This document shows positions 23,151-31,180 of a DNA stretch of 41,972 nucleotides, piece by piece; positions within the stretch are counted from its first letter, which is position 1; each line of letters opens with the position of its first letter. The stretch spans positions 1 to 41,972 of the forward strand of contig CAYLMA010000032.1 of NCBI GenBank assembly GCA_964384915.1, given 5' to 3'. Below the pieces are notes generated by a model, which made no database searches, was not told the origin of the DNA, and worked only from the letters and a program-made list of their open reading frames with translations. This DNA is from Sulfurimicrobium sp964384915. GTDB lineage: Bacteria; Pseudomonadota; Gammaproteobacteria; Burkholderiales; Sulfuricellaceae. Made by a program: the position numbers and the translations under genes.

Positions 23151-24041
23151 ATGAAGAAGTTATTGGGGGTATTGTTGTTGAGTGTGTGGGCGCCTCTTGC
23201 GTTCGCGATTACGCCATATATTTCCGGCGATAAAGTGACAGGCGGCGATGTAAACGCAGCCATGGCCCAAGTGGAGAAAAAACTGACGGCTGAAGGTTTT
23301 TCCGTGGTTGGAAAATACGCTCCCAAAGGTGTGAGCACGCATGGCGTGGTGGTGGTGACTGATAAAGGGATACTGGACGCCATTCATGGCATCGGCGGCG
23401 CATCCATAGTGGGTGCCGGAGTGCGCGTGGGTGTTAAGGCAGATGGTTCGGTGAGCTATCAGAACCCGGATTACTGGTATCGCGCCTTTTTCCGTAAACA
23501 GTTCAGTTCTGCCGAGCCGGCAGTGAAGGCGCTGCAGGCCAAATTGCAGAAGTCTTTGGGTGCCGGCAAGGGTTTTGGCGGAGATGAATCTGCAGGTGAT
23601 TTGCCCGGCTACCGTTACATGATCGGCATGGAGCGTTTCGAGTCCGACAAGAACGAACTGAAATCGCATGCCAGCTTTGAAGCTGCGGTGAAAACAATTC
23701 AGGATAATCTTGCCAAAGGCGTCAACAAGACTTCCAAGGTGTACGAAGTTGTGCTGGCTGACAAGAAAATTGCAGTGTTCGGTGTCGCCATGAACGATCC
23801 CAAGACAGGCGAAGGCGTCTGGCTGAACAAGATCGGTACGGACAATATCCCCGCCATGCCTTATGAGATCTACGTGGTCGGCGGCAAGGTAAATGCACTG
23901 TATGGCCGTTATCGCATCGCACTGGGCTGGCCTACGCTCGGTATGGGTACATTCATGAAAATAAGCGATTCGCCAGATGAAATTCTGGAAACCCTGACCG
24001 GTGTTTCTGGCGGTACCTTTGAAAAGTCCAGCGCCTTTTGA
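23151..24041 (+). CDS. Unknown periplasmic protein between two FadL-like genes
   Basis: A 296-aa protein with a clear signal peptide (residues 1-19, MKKLLGVLLLSVWAPLAFA). The mature part begins ITPYISGDKVTGGDVNAAMA and has a compact repeat-like pattern of charged helices and short strands (VEKKLTAEGFSVVGKY, FEAAVKTIQDNLAKGVNKTS). Glycine-rich stretches (GIGGASIVGAGVRVG) and YRIALGWPTLGMGTFMKI may form a binding site. The segment around AEGFSVVGKY recalls DUF302-like domains, but I do not claim that family. The ATG at 23151 has AAGGAG 9 bases upstream; the longer frame to 23058 is not needed. A strong terminator follows. Confidence 0.75.
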   Translation: MKKLLGVLLLSVWAPLAFAITPYISGDKVTGGDVNAAMAQVEKKLTAEGFSVVGKYAPKGVSTHGVVVVTDKGILDAIHGIGGASIVGAGVRVGVKADGSVSYQNPDYWYRAFFRKQFSSAEPAVKALQAKLQKSLGAGKGFGGDESAGDLPGYRYMIGMERFESDKNELKSHASFEAAVKTIQDNLAKGVNKTSKVYEVVLADKKIAVFGVAMNDPKTGEGVWLNKIGTDNIPAMPYEIYVVGGKVNALYGRYRIALGWPTLGMGTFMKISDSPDEILETLTGVSGGTFEKSSAF

Positions 24042-24080
24042 TTATAAATTTATCCTGTTGGCCCTGTGACCCTAGAAGAG

Positions 24081-24105
24081 GCCCCGCGAAAGCGGGGCTT
24101 TTTTT
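24081..24105 (+). terminator. Intrinsic terminator after the unknown periplasmic gene
   Basis: A perfect stem GCCCCGC-GAAA-GCGGGGC is followed by seven T. It is a textbook Rho-independent terminator, 40 bases after the stop at 24041. Confidence 0.95.
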
Positions 24106-24328
24106 CGTTGAAATGATTAAGTCACTGAAAACTTTATAGCAAATGCAGTTTGTGAACGCCCCCTCTTGTTTGGGATTGTTCTGCCCATGTAATTGTCATG
24201 TAAATCAACGGGTTCCAAAGTTAAATTCTAGAATTTCCTGCAGGTGTTTCTGGTAGCCTTTATGAGAAATCAAGCGTATTCTAATGTTGTATAAACTTTC
24301 CGCGGCGAGACCAGAGAAGCGTCCCAAG
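24106..24328 (+). other. Inter-terminator region, possible sRNA or long attenuated leader
   Basis: About 220 bases with no reading frame of note, bounded by terminators at both ends (24081-24105 and 24329-24351). A/T-rich elements such as TATTCTAATG (about 24277-24286) could be a -10 region. Transcription starting here would run into the second terminator before reaching the FadL-like gene, giving either a small RNA or a regulated leader. Confidence 0.3.
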
Positions 24329-24351
24329 CCCCGTGAAAGCGGGGTTTTTTT
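24329..24351 (+). terminator. Terminator hairpin in front of second FadL-like gene
   Basis: CCCCG-TGAAAG-CGGGG is followed by seven T. It ends only 23 bases before the ATG at 24375, so it lies inside the leader of that gene unless the promoter is between them, which is too short a space. Either an attenuator or the 3' end of a small RNA. Confidence 0.8.
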
Positions 24352-24374
24352 GTCAATACAATAACGAGGATGAT

Positions 24375-25718
24375 ATGAAACTATCAAGACTGGCCGTGGC
24401 GATGGTGTACATGGCGGTTCCGGGGGCCGCGTTTGCTACTAACGGGATGAATATGGAAGCCTACGGGCCGATTGCGCTGGGTATGGGGGGGGCATCCATG
24501 GCTTACGATAACGGCTCTGCTGCAATGATGAATAACCCCGCTACCTTGGGGTTGATGGAGGATAACCATCGTCTGGATCTGGCGCTGGGTATACTTGCCC
24601 CTGAGGTGAATGCCGGCATGGGAGGCAATTCTGCCCGCTCTTCAGCGGATTTTTTTGGCGGCCCTGCTCTGGGATGGAGCCGCCGGCACGACAAGATGAC
24701 CTTTGGTATGGGTGTTTATGGTCAGGGAGGCATGGGGACGGAATACGGTGCAAATAGCTTTATGAGCATGGGTAGTGGACTCGTGACACGCAGCGAACTC
24801 GGGGTGGGTCGCGTGCTTTTTCCCTTGGCCTACAACGTTTCTCCGGACTTTATCGTGGGGGGCTCGATTGATTTTGTTTGGGCGGGGCTGGATTTGCAAA
24901 TGGCAGTGCCTGCGCCTCAAATGATGGGCTTGGCTACAAGCGGTAATCTTACTGCTAGTGGTGTCGGCGCTGCCAGCCTGATGCCTTTCATGGGTGTTGC
25001 GAGCAATGTTGGGTATTTCGATTTTTCAAATAACAACGATTTTACCGGCAAAGCCAATTCCACAGGCTGGGCGGGGAAATTGGGGATGACTTACAAGGTC
25101 AATAAGCAGTTGACCCTTGGTGCGACCTATCACTCTAGGACTGATTTGGGTGATATGGAAACTGATGGCGCTAAGATGCTGATGATTGACGCACTTGGTG
25201 TAAATCCAACGGCGACTTTGACAGGCAAGATCAAAATCGTGGATTTCCAGTGGCCTGAAACTTATGGCGTGGGTATGGCGTACCAGGCCACCGACAAGCT
25301 GATGGTTGCCGCAGACTACAAGCGCATAAGCTGGGCAAGCGTAATGAAGAATTTTCACATGGTGTTTTCCAGTGCCGACATGGGTGGTATCAGCCTTGAC
25401 ATGAAACTGCCGCAAGAGTGGAGAGATCAGGATGTCTGGATGTTAGGTTTGTCCTATCAGACAACAGATGCCTTGACATTGCGCGCCGGCATCAATATTG
25501 CCGACAATCCTGTGCCTGATGCCTTAATGCACCCCTTGTTTCCGGCAATTGTTAAGAATCACTACACTGCGGGGTTCGGCTACCGTTTCAGTAAAGCCTC
25601 CTCGATTGATTTCGCTTACAGTTATGCACCAGAAGTGAGTGCTACTAATAGTTCTGGAGTTACGGTGAGCCACGGGCAAAATAACATGCAGTTTATCTAT
25701 AGCTTCCGTTATAAATAG
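24375..25718 (+). CDS. Outer-membrane transport protein, OmpP1/FadL family (copy 2)
   Basis: A 447-aa beta-barrel with a signal peptide (about residues 1-21, ending GAAFA), the hatch ATNGMNMEAYGPIALGMGGASMAYDN, and a closing strand ending SFRYK. It is clearly a paralogue of the gene at 21758: TYKVNKQLTLGATYHS and LTLRAGINIADNPVPD recur almost unchanged, while the loop around ATSGNLTASGVGAASLMPFM is extra. The ATG at 24375 has CGAGGA 5 bases upstream. An attenuator-like hairpin lies in its leader and a strong terminator follows, so it is probably transcribed alone. Confidence 0.9.
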   Translation: MKLSRLAVAMVYMAVPGAAFATNGMNMEAYGPIALGMGGASMAYDNGSAAMMNNPATLGLMEDNHRLDLALGILAPEVNAGMGGNSARSSADFFGGPALGWSRRHDKMTFGMGVYGQGGMGTEYGANSFMSMGSGLVTRSELGVGRVLFPLAYNVSPDFIVGGSIDFVWAGLDLQMAVPAPQMMGLATSGNLTASGVGAASLMPFMGVASNVGYFDFSNNNDFTGKANSTGWAGKLGMTYKVNKQLTLGATYHSRTDLGDMETDGAKMLMIDALGVNPTATLTGKIKIVDFQWPETYGVGMAYQATDKLMVAADYKRISWASVMKNFHMVFSSADMGGISLDMKLPQEWRDQDVWMLGLSYQTTDALTLRAGINIADNPVPDALMHPLFPAIVKNHYTAGFGYRFSKASSIDFAYSYAPEVSATNSSGVTVSHGQNNMQFIYSFRYK

Positions 25719-25746
25719 TGATACCTATTGATAGTGATTCCCAGAG

Positions 25747-25773
25747 AAAAAACCGGCGACTAGCCGGTTTTTT
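25747..25773. terminator. Intrinsic terminator after second FadL-like gene
   Basis: AAAAAACCGGC-GACTA-GCCGGTTTTTT is symmetrical, so it can terminate in both directions: for the FadL-like gene from the left and for any minus-strand transcript past hrpA from the right. Confidence 0.93.
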
Positions 25774-26112
25774 AATTTTGAAGCATAGAGAATGCTTATT
25801 TATCGGCAAAGCAACAAAAGCTTGACAGAGTTGGTTATTCACATCCAAGAGTGTGAATATTTTGTCATGCCGTGTGTTGCAATAGGGAGCAGGGCGGCGG
25901 ATGTAACTTATTGTAAATAAAAGAGTAATAAATTGTTCATTTGCTGCGCGTTGTAGAAAAAACGTATTCCATCAATGGGGTTAGATGCGCAATTGTTGGG
26001 CTATCCACAGAGTTATCCACAGATTCTGTGGGTAAAATAATAAGTCTATTTAATTGAGTGGTTTGCCATGTGTTCCGAAAGAATACTTTAATCATTTACG
26101 CTAACTAGGGCA
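25774..26112. other. A/T-rich intergenic region between FadL-like gene and hrpA 3' end
   Basis: About 340 bases between convergent genes, with no credible gene. It contains an 8-bp hairpin (TATTCACA, loop of 8, TGTGAATA; 25836-25859) followed by TTTTG, and a cluster of DnaA-box-like sequences at 26001-26035 listed separately. Confidence 0.5.
26001..26035. promoter_or_regulatory. Cluster of three DnaA-box-like 9-mers
   Basis: CTATCCACA (26001-26009), TTATCCACA (26013-26021, a perfect DnaA box) and TGTGGGTAA (26027-26035, near-box on the opposite strand) lie within 35 bases of A/T-rich DNA. There are no dnaA, dnaN or par genes nearby, so this is not taken as the chromosomal origin; DnaA titration or regulation is possible. 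Confidence 0.5.
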
Positions 26113-29100
26113 TTACGTTTTTTTGATGCTTTCCCATTGTTTTTCAAGTCTTTTCTCAGAAACAGGCGCGATGGTCTTGAGCTCCTGGGCAAACAGCGAT
26201 ACACGGAGTTCTTCCAGCATCCAGCGAAAATCCTGCAGCGGCTGGCTGTCAGTCACGCCTTTTTTTTCGTTTTGAGTCGTTTTGTCCAAGTAGTGCCGCC
26301 ACAGCGGAGCCACTTGCGCCTGGCTTAGCCGGTCGCGTTCCGGTGCGCTGGCGACCTTTTCTAGCCGCAAAGAAATGGCCTTGAGGTAGCGCGGGTAGTG
26401 GCGAAGCCAGTTGAGCGGCGTCCGGGCGAGGAAGCCAGGATAAATCAGTTGAGCCAGTTGTTTTTGCATGTCCGAGATGGCGTCAGGCCAATGCTTTGCA
26501 GTTTGCAACTTATGCGCCACGACATGAAATTCGGCAAGAATTTCTGCCGCAAGTTTGCAGACCTGGTTTGCGCCGGCCACCAGCAAGGGACGCGTCTCGT
26601 CGCGCCGCCGGGTGAACTGGTCTTCATTGCGTACCGGTGGTTTGTCCCCGATCAGGACATGCTCGGCGATAGCTTGTTGCAATGATTGTTTCAGTTCATC
26701 GCAAGAGCCCAGGGGCAAATAATGCAGGCAGGTCGCTTTGCTGACGGGCAGGGATTTCTCCAGAAAGCGTGCCTGTTCCGGCATTTGCAGCAGGAGGAGG
26801 CGCGTCAGTCCAGTCTTCATTGCCTGGTCAGCCTTGGCTGGCGTGTCAAACAGGCGTAGTGCAATACGACCGTCTTGATATTGTAGTGCCGGATAACCCA
26901 GCAGTGTTTGGCCCTGGCGCTGGAATTCCAGTTTTTCCGGCAGTTCTCCAAAATCCCAGCATGTGACAGAATCGCGCTCGAAGGCGGATGGCAGCGCTGT
27001 GCCGAAGCTTTGTGTTGCTTTACCACCAAATCTCTGGCGTAGTCCAGCGAGATCACGGCTGCCAGCGATTTCATCGCCGGTTTCTGAAACAATGCTGAAA
27101 TTCATTTGCAAATGTGCCGGGAGTGATTCCAGCGGCCAAGCCTCCGGGGGCACGCCAATCTTCTTGTGGCGAGCGACGAATGCGGCGAGAACTTCGGTCA
27201 AAGTCTGGTCACAGGGCGTGATTTGATCCATGGCCGCTGTAACCAACTCCGGCACGGGCACGCAAGCGCTGCGCAGTTTGTGTGGCAAGCCGCGAATCAG
27301 CCAGGTGATTTTCTCCCTCAGCAGTCCAGGCACCAGCCATTCACAGCGCGCAGCGTTGATCTGGTTTAGGGCGGGCAGGGGCAGCGTGAGGGTGACGCCG
27401 TCGAGGGGATGACCATGTTCGAAGCGATAGGACAGGTTGTATGTATTACCATCGCAATAGAGCGTGGGCGGGAACAGGTCTTCAGTGACATGCCCCGCTT
27501 CGTGGCGCATCAATTGTTCGCGGCTGAGGTAAAGCAGACTTGGCTGATCGCGCTCCGCTTCGCGGCGCCATTTGTCGAATGCCGCGCCGTTGTGGATGCC
27601 CTCTGGGATCAGCGCGTCGTAGAACTCGAAGATTCGCTGCTCGTCTACCAGAATATCCTGCCTGCGTGCCTTGTGCTCCAATTCCTCGATATCTTCTACC
27701 AACTTACGGTTGTGAAGGAAAAAGGGGGCTTTGCTATTGAACTCTCCCTCCACCAAGGCCGCGCGGATGAAAATTTCGCGTGATTCCGATGGATTGATGG
27801 GGCCGTAATGGATTTTACGTCTAGGTTCGATCACGAGGCCGTATAGCGTGACCCGTTCGTAGGCAGAAACGCGCGCAGCCTTCTTTTCCCAGTGGGGTTC
27901 AAAATAAGCGCGCTTGATGAGGTGACTTGCCAGAGGCTCGATCCATTCGGATTCTATGCGTGCCAGAGTGCGCCCATAGAGGCGGGTGGTTTCGGTCAGT
28001 TCGGCGGCCATCAGCCATTTTGGGCTAACCCCTCCCGGTCTCCCAACCCCCCCATCCCCCCTTGTCAGGGGGGTGAGTTCAGGGGAGGAGTTCGCCGCTT
28101 CCCCCCTGGCAAGGGGGGATTGAGGGGGGTTGGGTTTGAACAGCACCGATCCCGGGAAAATCGAAAACTTGATGCCACGCGCACCCAGGTACTCGCGGTT
28201 ATCGCCCTTAAGGCCGATGTTGCCAAGGAGCCCGGCGAGCAAGGCGCGATGGATCTGGCCGTAATCTGCTTCGATCTCGTTGGGGCGTATGCCCATTTCC
28301 TTTACCATCACCGCAAGCTGACCGTGTATGTCGCGCCATTCGCGCATGCGCAATGCGGAAAGGAAGTTGTCGCGGCATTGCTGGGCCAGCTTTCGGCTGG
28401 ATTTTTTGTGGATCAGCGCGTCTTCGTAAAAGCGCCACAGCTTGATAAAACCAAGGAAGTCCGAGCGTTCGTCCTGGAAGCGGCGATGGGCTGTGTCCGC
28501 TGCTTCCTGCGCGGCAATGGGGCGCTCGCGCGGATCCTGGCTGGAGAGCGCGGCTGCAATGATCAGAACTTCAGTAAGGCAGTTTTCTTTTTGGGCTGCC
28601 AGGATCATCCGCGCAATGCGGGGATCGATGGGCAACTGTGCCAGTTGCTTGCCTTGAGGCGTCAGCTGGCGTGCTTCATCCATGGCGCCGAGTTCTTCCA
28701 GCAGCTGGAATCCGTCCGATATGGCGCGCGGATCGGGTGCTTCGAGGAAGGAGAATTTTTCCACATCGCCCAATCCCAGCGCCTGCATGCGCAGGATTAC
28801 AGCGGCCAGGTTGCTGCGCCGTATTTCCGGGTCGGTAAAGGCTGGGCGCGCATTGAAATCATCCTCGCTGTAGAGGCGGATGCAAATGCCTGCCGCCACG
28901 CGCCCACAACGACCGGCGCGTTGGGAGGCTGATGCGCGCGAGATCTTTTCAACCTGCAGGCGTTCCACCTTGGCTCGCACGCTGTAGCGGCGAATGCGGG
29001 CGTAACCCGGGTCGATCACATAGCGGATGCCGGGTACGGTGAGGGAGGTTTCAGCCACGTTGGTTGCCAGCACGATGCGCCGTCCGCCACCGGATTTAAA

Positions 29101-30138
29101 AATCCGGTCCTGCTCGTCGCTGGACAGCCGGGCGAACAGTGGCAGGATTTCCGTGCCTGGCGCTTGTCCTCGGGTGGCGTGGCCGGGGAGGTGGTGCTTG
29201 CGCAGCGCTTCAGCCACGTCGCGAATTTCACGTTCCCCTGGCAGGAAAATCAGTATATCCCCATCGTGTGAAGCGATTTCATCCACGGCATGAAGAATGG
29301 CTAGTTCCAACACTTCTTCGCCGCCGCTGTCTTTTTCAGCCAGGAGCGGCCGATAACGGATTTCTACCGGGTAAGTCCGGCCAGACACTTCGATCACCGG
29401 TGCGCCGTCGAAATGAGCGGAAAAACGGTCGGCGTCGATGGTGGCCGAGGTGATGATGAGTTTCAGGTCGGGACGGCGCGGCAGGATGCGCTTGAAGTAG
29501 CCCAGCAGGAAATCGATGTTGAGGCTGCGCTCGTGGGCCTCGTCGATAATGATCGTATCGTAGGCATCCAGGAACCGGTCTCCCTGGGTTTCAGCCAGCA
29601 GAATGCCGTCGGTCATGACCTTGATGTAATTGTTCTCGCTGACGCGGTCATGAAAGCGTACCTGATAACCAACGGCCTGGCCGAGATCGGATTTGAGTTC
29701 CGCAGATATGCGTGTGGCTACGCTGCGTGCTGCAATCCGCCTAGGCTGCGTGTGGCCAATCAATCCGCTGACGCCACGTTTCAGATCAAGGCAGATTTGC
29801 GGCAGTTGCGTGGTTTTTCCAGATCCGGTTTCGCCGCAGACGATGATGACTTGGTGAGCGGCAATGGCCTTGGCAATTTCTGGGCGTTTATCGTTGACGG
29901 GCAGGTCGGCAGCAAAGTCCGGTACAGGAATGTTTTCCAGGCGCTGTTGGCGGAGTTGCGAAGACGCCGAGATTTTAGATTGCAGTCGGGCCCATGCGGC
30001 ATCCTCATTTTTGACTGCGCTCTGCAGGCGTTGTAACTGGCGCGTCAGCCGGTGCTGGTCGCGTTGCATGCATGAAGCAATTAGATTGGAGAAGTCAGAG
30101 GGTTTTGAAGGCACGGCAGATGGGCTGAATTGGTTCAC
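26113..30138 (-). CDS. hrpA: ATP-dependent RNA helicase HrpA with in-frame repeat insertion
   Basis: A 1341-aa DEAH-box helicase of the HrpA family. Motifs: Walker A GETGSGKTT (102-110), TQPRRIAARSVATRI, DEAH in IIIDEAHERS (199-202), ITSATIDADRF, and QRAGRCGRVAAG (motif VI). HA2 and OB-like domains follow, then the large HrpA-specific C-terminal region. Residues 669-705 (DNA 28024-28134) are an insertion of 37 codons between GSVLFK and PKWLMAAEL, absent from E. coli HrpA and encoded by a palindromic repeat. The frame is preserved on both sides, so the gene probably works. The start is GTG at 30138; TATAAT at 30143-30148 (minus) places the transcription start almost at that codon, so translation may be leaderless or begin at the ATG at 30069. 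Confidence 0.93.
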   Translation of the reverse strand: MNQFSPSAVPSKPSDFSNLIASCMQRDQHRLTRQLQRLQSAVKNEDAAWARLQSKISASSQLRQQRLENIPVPDFAADLPVNDKRPEIAKAIAAHQVIIVCGETGSGKTTQLPQICLDLKRGVSGLIGHTQPRRIAARSVATRISAELKSDLGQAVGYQVRFHDRVSENNYIKVMTDGILLAETQGDRFLDAYDTIIIDEAHERSLNIDFLLGYFKRILPRRPDLKLIITSATIDADRFSAHFDGAPVIEVSGRTYPVEIRYRPLLAEKDSGGEEVLELAILHAVDEIASHDGDILIFLPGEREIRDVAEALRKHHLPGHATRGQAPGTEILPLFARLSSDEQDRIFKSGGGRRIVLATNVAETSLTVPGIRYVIDPGYARIRRYSVRAKVERLQVEKISRASASQRAGRCGRVAAGICIRLYSEDDFNARPAFTDPEIRRSNLAAVILRMQALGLGDVEKFSFLEAPDPRAISDGFQLLEELGAMDEARQLTPQGKQLAQLPIDPRIARMILAAQKENCLTEVLIIAAALSSQDPRERPIAAQEAADTAHRRFQDERSDFLGFIKLWRFYEDALIHKKSSRKLAQQCRDNFLSALRMREWRDIHGQLAVMVKEMGIRPNEIEADYGQIHRALLAGLLGNIGLKGDNREYLGARGIKFSIFPGSVLFKPNPPQSPLARGEAANSSPELTPLTRGDGGVGRPGGVSPKWLMAAELTETTRLYGRTLARIESEWIEPLASHLIKRAYFEPHWEKKAARVSAYERVTLYGLVIEPRRKIHYGPINPSESREIFIRAALVEGEFNSKAPFFLHNRKLVEDIEELEHKARRQDILVDEQRIFEFYDALIPEGIHNGAAFDKWRREAERDQPSLLYLSREQLMRHEAGHVTEDLFPPTLYCDGNTYNLSYRFEHGHPLDGVTLTLPLPALNQINAARCEWLVPGLLREKITWLIRGLPHKLRSACVPVPELVTAAMDQITPCDQTLTEVLAAFVARHKKIGVPPEAWPLESLPAHLQMNFSIVSETGDEIAGSRDLAGLRQRFGGKATQSFGTALPSAFERDSVTCWDFGELPEKLEFQRQGQTLLGYPALQYQDGRIALRLFDTPAKADQAMKTGLTRLLLLQMPEQARFLEKSLPVSKATCLHYLPLGSCDELKQSLQQAIAEHVLIGDKPPVRNEDQFTRRRDETRPLLVAGANQVCKLAAEILAEFHVVAHKLQTAKHWPDAISDMQKQLAQLIYPGFLARTPLNWLRHYPRYLKAISLRLEKVASAPERDRLSQAQVAPLWRHYLDKTTQNEKKGVTDSQPLQDFRWMLEELRVSLFAQELKTIAPVSEKRLEKQWESIKKT
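28024..28134 (-). repeat. Palindromic repeat inserted in frame within hrpA
   Basis: 111 bases with two G/C-homopolymer-rich arms. The left arm (28042-28073) contains CCCCCCTTGTCAGGGGGG. The right arm (28101-28134) contains CCCCCCTGGCAAGGGGGG and is an imperfect inverted copy. In the hrpA frame it is read as PNPPQSPLARGE, a linker, then LTPLTRGDGGVG. NPPQSPLARG/PLTRGD-like peptides are the usual translation of this class of dispersed intergenic repeat, here tolerated inside a protein. Confidence 0.88.
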
Positions 30139-30142
30139 TGCT

Positions 30143-30148
30143 ATTATA
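30143..30148 (-). promoter_or_regulatory. -10 element for hrpA
   Basis: A perfect TATAAT on the minus strand, 4 bases upstream of the GTG at 30138. The -35 match is poor (TTTTCA, 15 bases upstream). A start about 7 bases downstream would give a message with almost no leader. Confidence 0.45.
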
Positions 30149-30230
30149 CATGGGCGTTGAAAATGAAAAGGGGCGCGGGTCTCTTCGACACCACGCCCTT
30201 GCGAATGCGCCGGTCAAAACCGGCTTGGGA

Positions 30231-30524
30231 TCATACGCAGCCGGTAGGCTTGGGCAGACCGCCATATTTGGTGATCGGTTTCATCGGGCCGGTCATCCAG
30301 GTGTTGAAAATGACTTTCTGATCTTCGTTGATGTACTTTGCGAATTTTCGAATCGGCGGTACGGAGCTGGATTCTTCATAATATTCACGGGCTTTCAGGA
30401 TGTGGCCCCATTTTACCTCATCCAGTTCGACGCCATCTGCCTCGGCCATGGCTCGGCCGATTTCCTCGGTCCATTCGCCCATGTCGTTCAAGTAACCATC
30501 TCCATCGCGTGCTGGTAATTCCAT
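30231..30524 (-). CDS. DsrC/TusE/RspA-family sulfur-carrier-like protein lacking the second cysteine
   Basis: A 97-aa protein of the DsrC/TusE family: RDGDGYLNDMGEWTEEIGRA, GVELDEVKWGHILKAREYY, VPPIRKFAKY, and the flexible C-terminal arm ending GGLPKPTGCV. The penultimate cysteine (CysA), which carries persulfide in TusE and DsrC, is present. The residue 11 before it, Cys (CysB) in true DsrC, is Thr (ITKYGG). It is therefore not the DsrC that forms a trisulfide for DsrAB, but a TusE-like or DsrC-like variant. TusE relays sulfur for tRNA 2-thiouridine; no tusBCD is nearby. The ATG has AAGGAG 7 bases upstream and a good promoter lies at 30628-30656. Confidence 0.82.
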   Translation of the reverse strand: MELPARDGDGYLNDMGEWTEEIGRAMAEADGVELDEVKWGHILKAREYYEESSSVPPIRKFAKYINEDQKVIFNTWMTGPMKPITKYGGLPKPTGCV

Positions 30525-30627
30525 TTTCTGACTCCTTAACTTAAAGATTAAAAATTATTCGTTGCTCCCGCCAGCAATTTCATTGCTAACTTGAGTGCGG
30601 ACCTATATCCGACCGCAATGTGAGGTT

Positions 30628-30656
30628 ATTAAACAATATATGATCAAAATAGTCAA
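30628..30656 (-). promoter_or_regulatory. Sigma70-type promoter for the DsrC/TusE-like gene
   Basis: On the minus strand: TTGACT, 17-base A/T-rich spacer, TTTAAT. The predicted start near 30621 leaves a leader of about 97 bases, with a small hairpin AGCAAT-GAA-ATTGCT. Confidence 0.65.
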
Positions 30657-30753
30657 CTATTGATTTGAATTTTTAGTGTGTGTGTGCGGGTGATGCGCGG
30701 AGAGCCGTGTTTACTATAGAATAGGCTCATCGCAAGCGCTGAAGGGTTTCAAG

Positions 30754-31104
30754 ATGATTGCCATCGAACACCATGACCAGATCGTCAAAGTCTCCATTTT
30801 TGGCGAATTTACCCTCGCTGATTACAAGCAGATGGAAGAGAGCGTGGTCTACGAACTGAAATTCAAGGGCAAGGTGAATCTGCTGGTGGACCTGCGCGAC
30901 ATGGCCGATTTCACGCTGGACGTGGCCTGGGAAGACGCGCGCTTCAACTGGCAGCATGCGCATGATTTTCAAAAAATCGCGGTGGTCGCCAGCACTCGCC
31001 TGGTGGCCTGGAGCGCCTGGCTGGCGCGAGCCTTCGTTGACGCGGAGATCCAGTTCTTTGAGAATTACGATCTCGCCAGCGACTGGGTGGAAGCGGGAGT
31101 CTGA
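30754..31104 (+). CDS. SpoIIAA-like STAS-fold protein
   Basis: A 116-aa protein resembling the SpoIIAA-like family (STAS fold). It has an early strand VKVSIFGEFTLADYKQM, the central NLLVDLRDMADFTLDVAWED, and a C-terminal FQKIAVVASTRLVAWSAWL with FFENYDLASDWVE. These proteins are small cytoplasmic modules often proposed to bind lipophilic ligands or partners; no serine phosphorylation motif of anti-anti-sigma factors is obvious. It starts 229 bases from the divergent DsrC/TusE-like gene and is followed 76 bases later by the YccA-type gene. A weak GAAGGG ribosome site precedes the ATG. Confidence 0.75.
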   Translation: MIAIEHHDQIVKVSIFGEFTLADYKQMEESVVYELKFKGKVNLLVDLRDMADFTLDVAWEDARFNWQHAHDFQKIAVVASTRLVAWSAWLARAFVDAEIQFFENYDLASDWVEAGV

Positions 31105-31180
31105 AGGATTGAAACTTTAGCCTGCATTCTGTAGTCTTATTGGCTGAATTGTCTGTTTCACACCTTAAGGAGAGTGTTTG

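Noticed and set aside
26001..26035. DnaA boxes as chromosomal origin
   Set aside because: Only three boxes, no dnaA, dnaN, gidA or parAB nearby, and a small A/T-rich stretch.
27892..28932. Plus-strand open frame of 346 codons opposite hrpA
   Set aside because: It is a mirror frame of the helicase and includes the repeat insert; no domain features and no ribosome site.
30231..30524. Authentic dsrC of the reverse Dsr pathway
   Set aside because: The second conserved C-terminal cysteine is missing (Thr) and no dsr genes are in the window.
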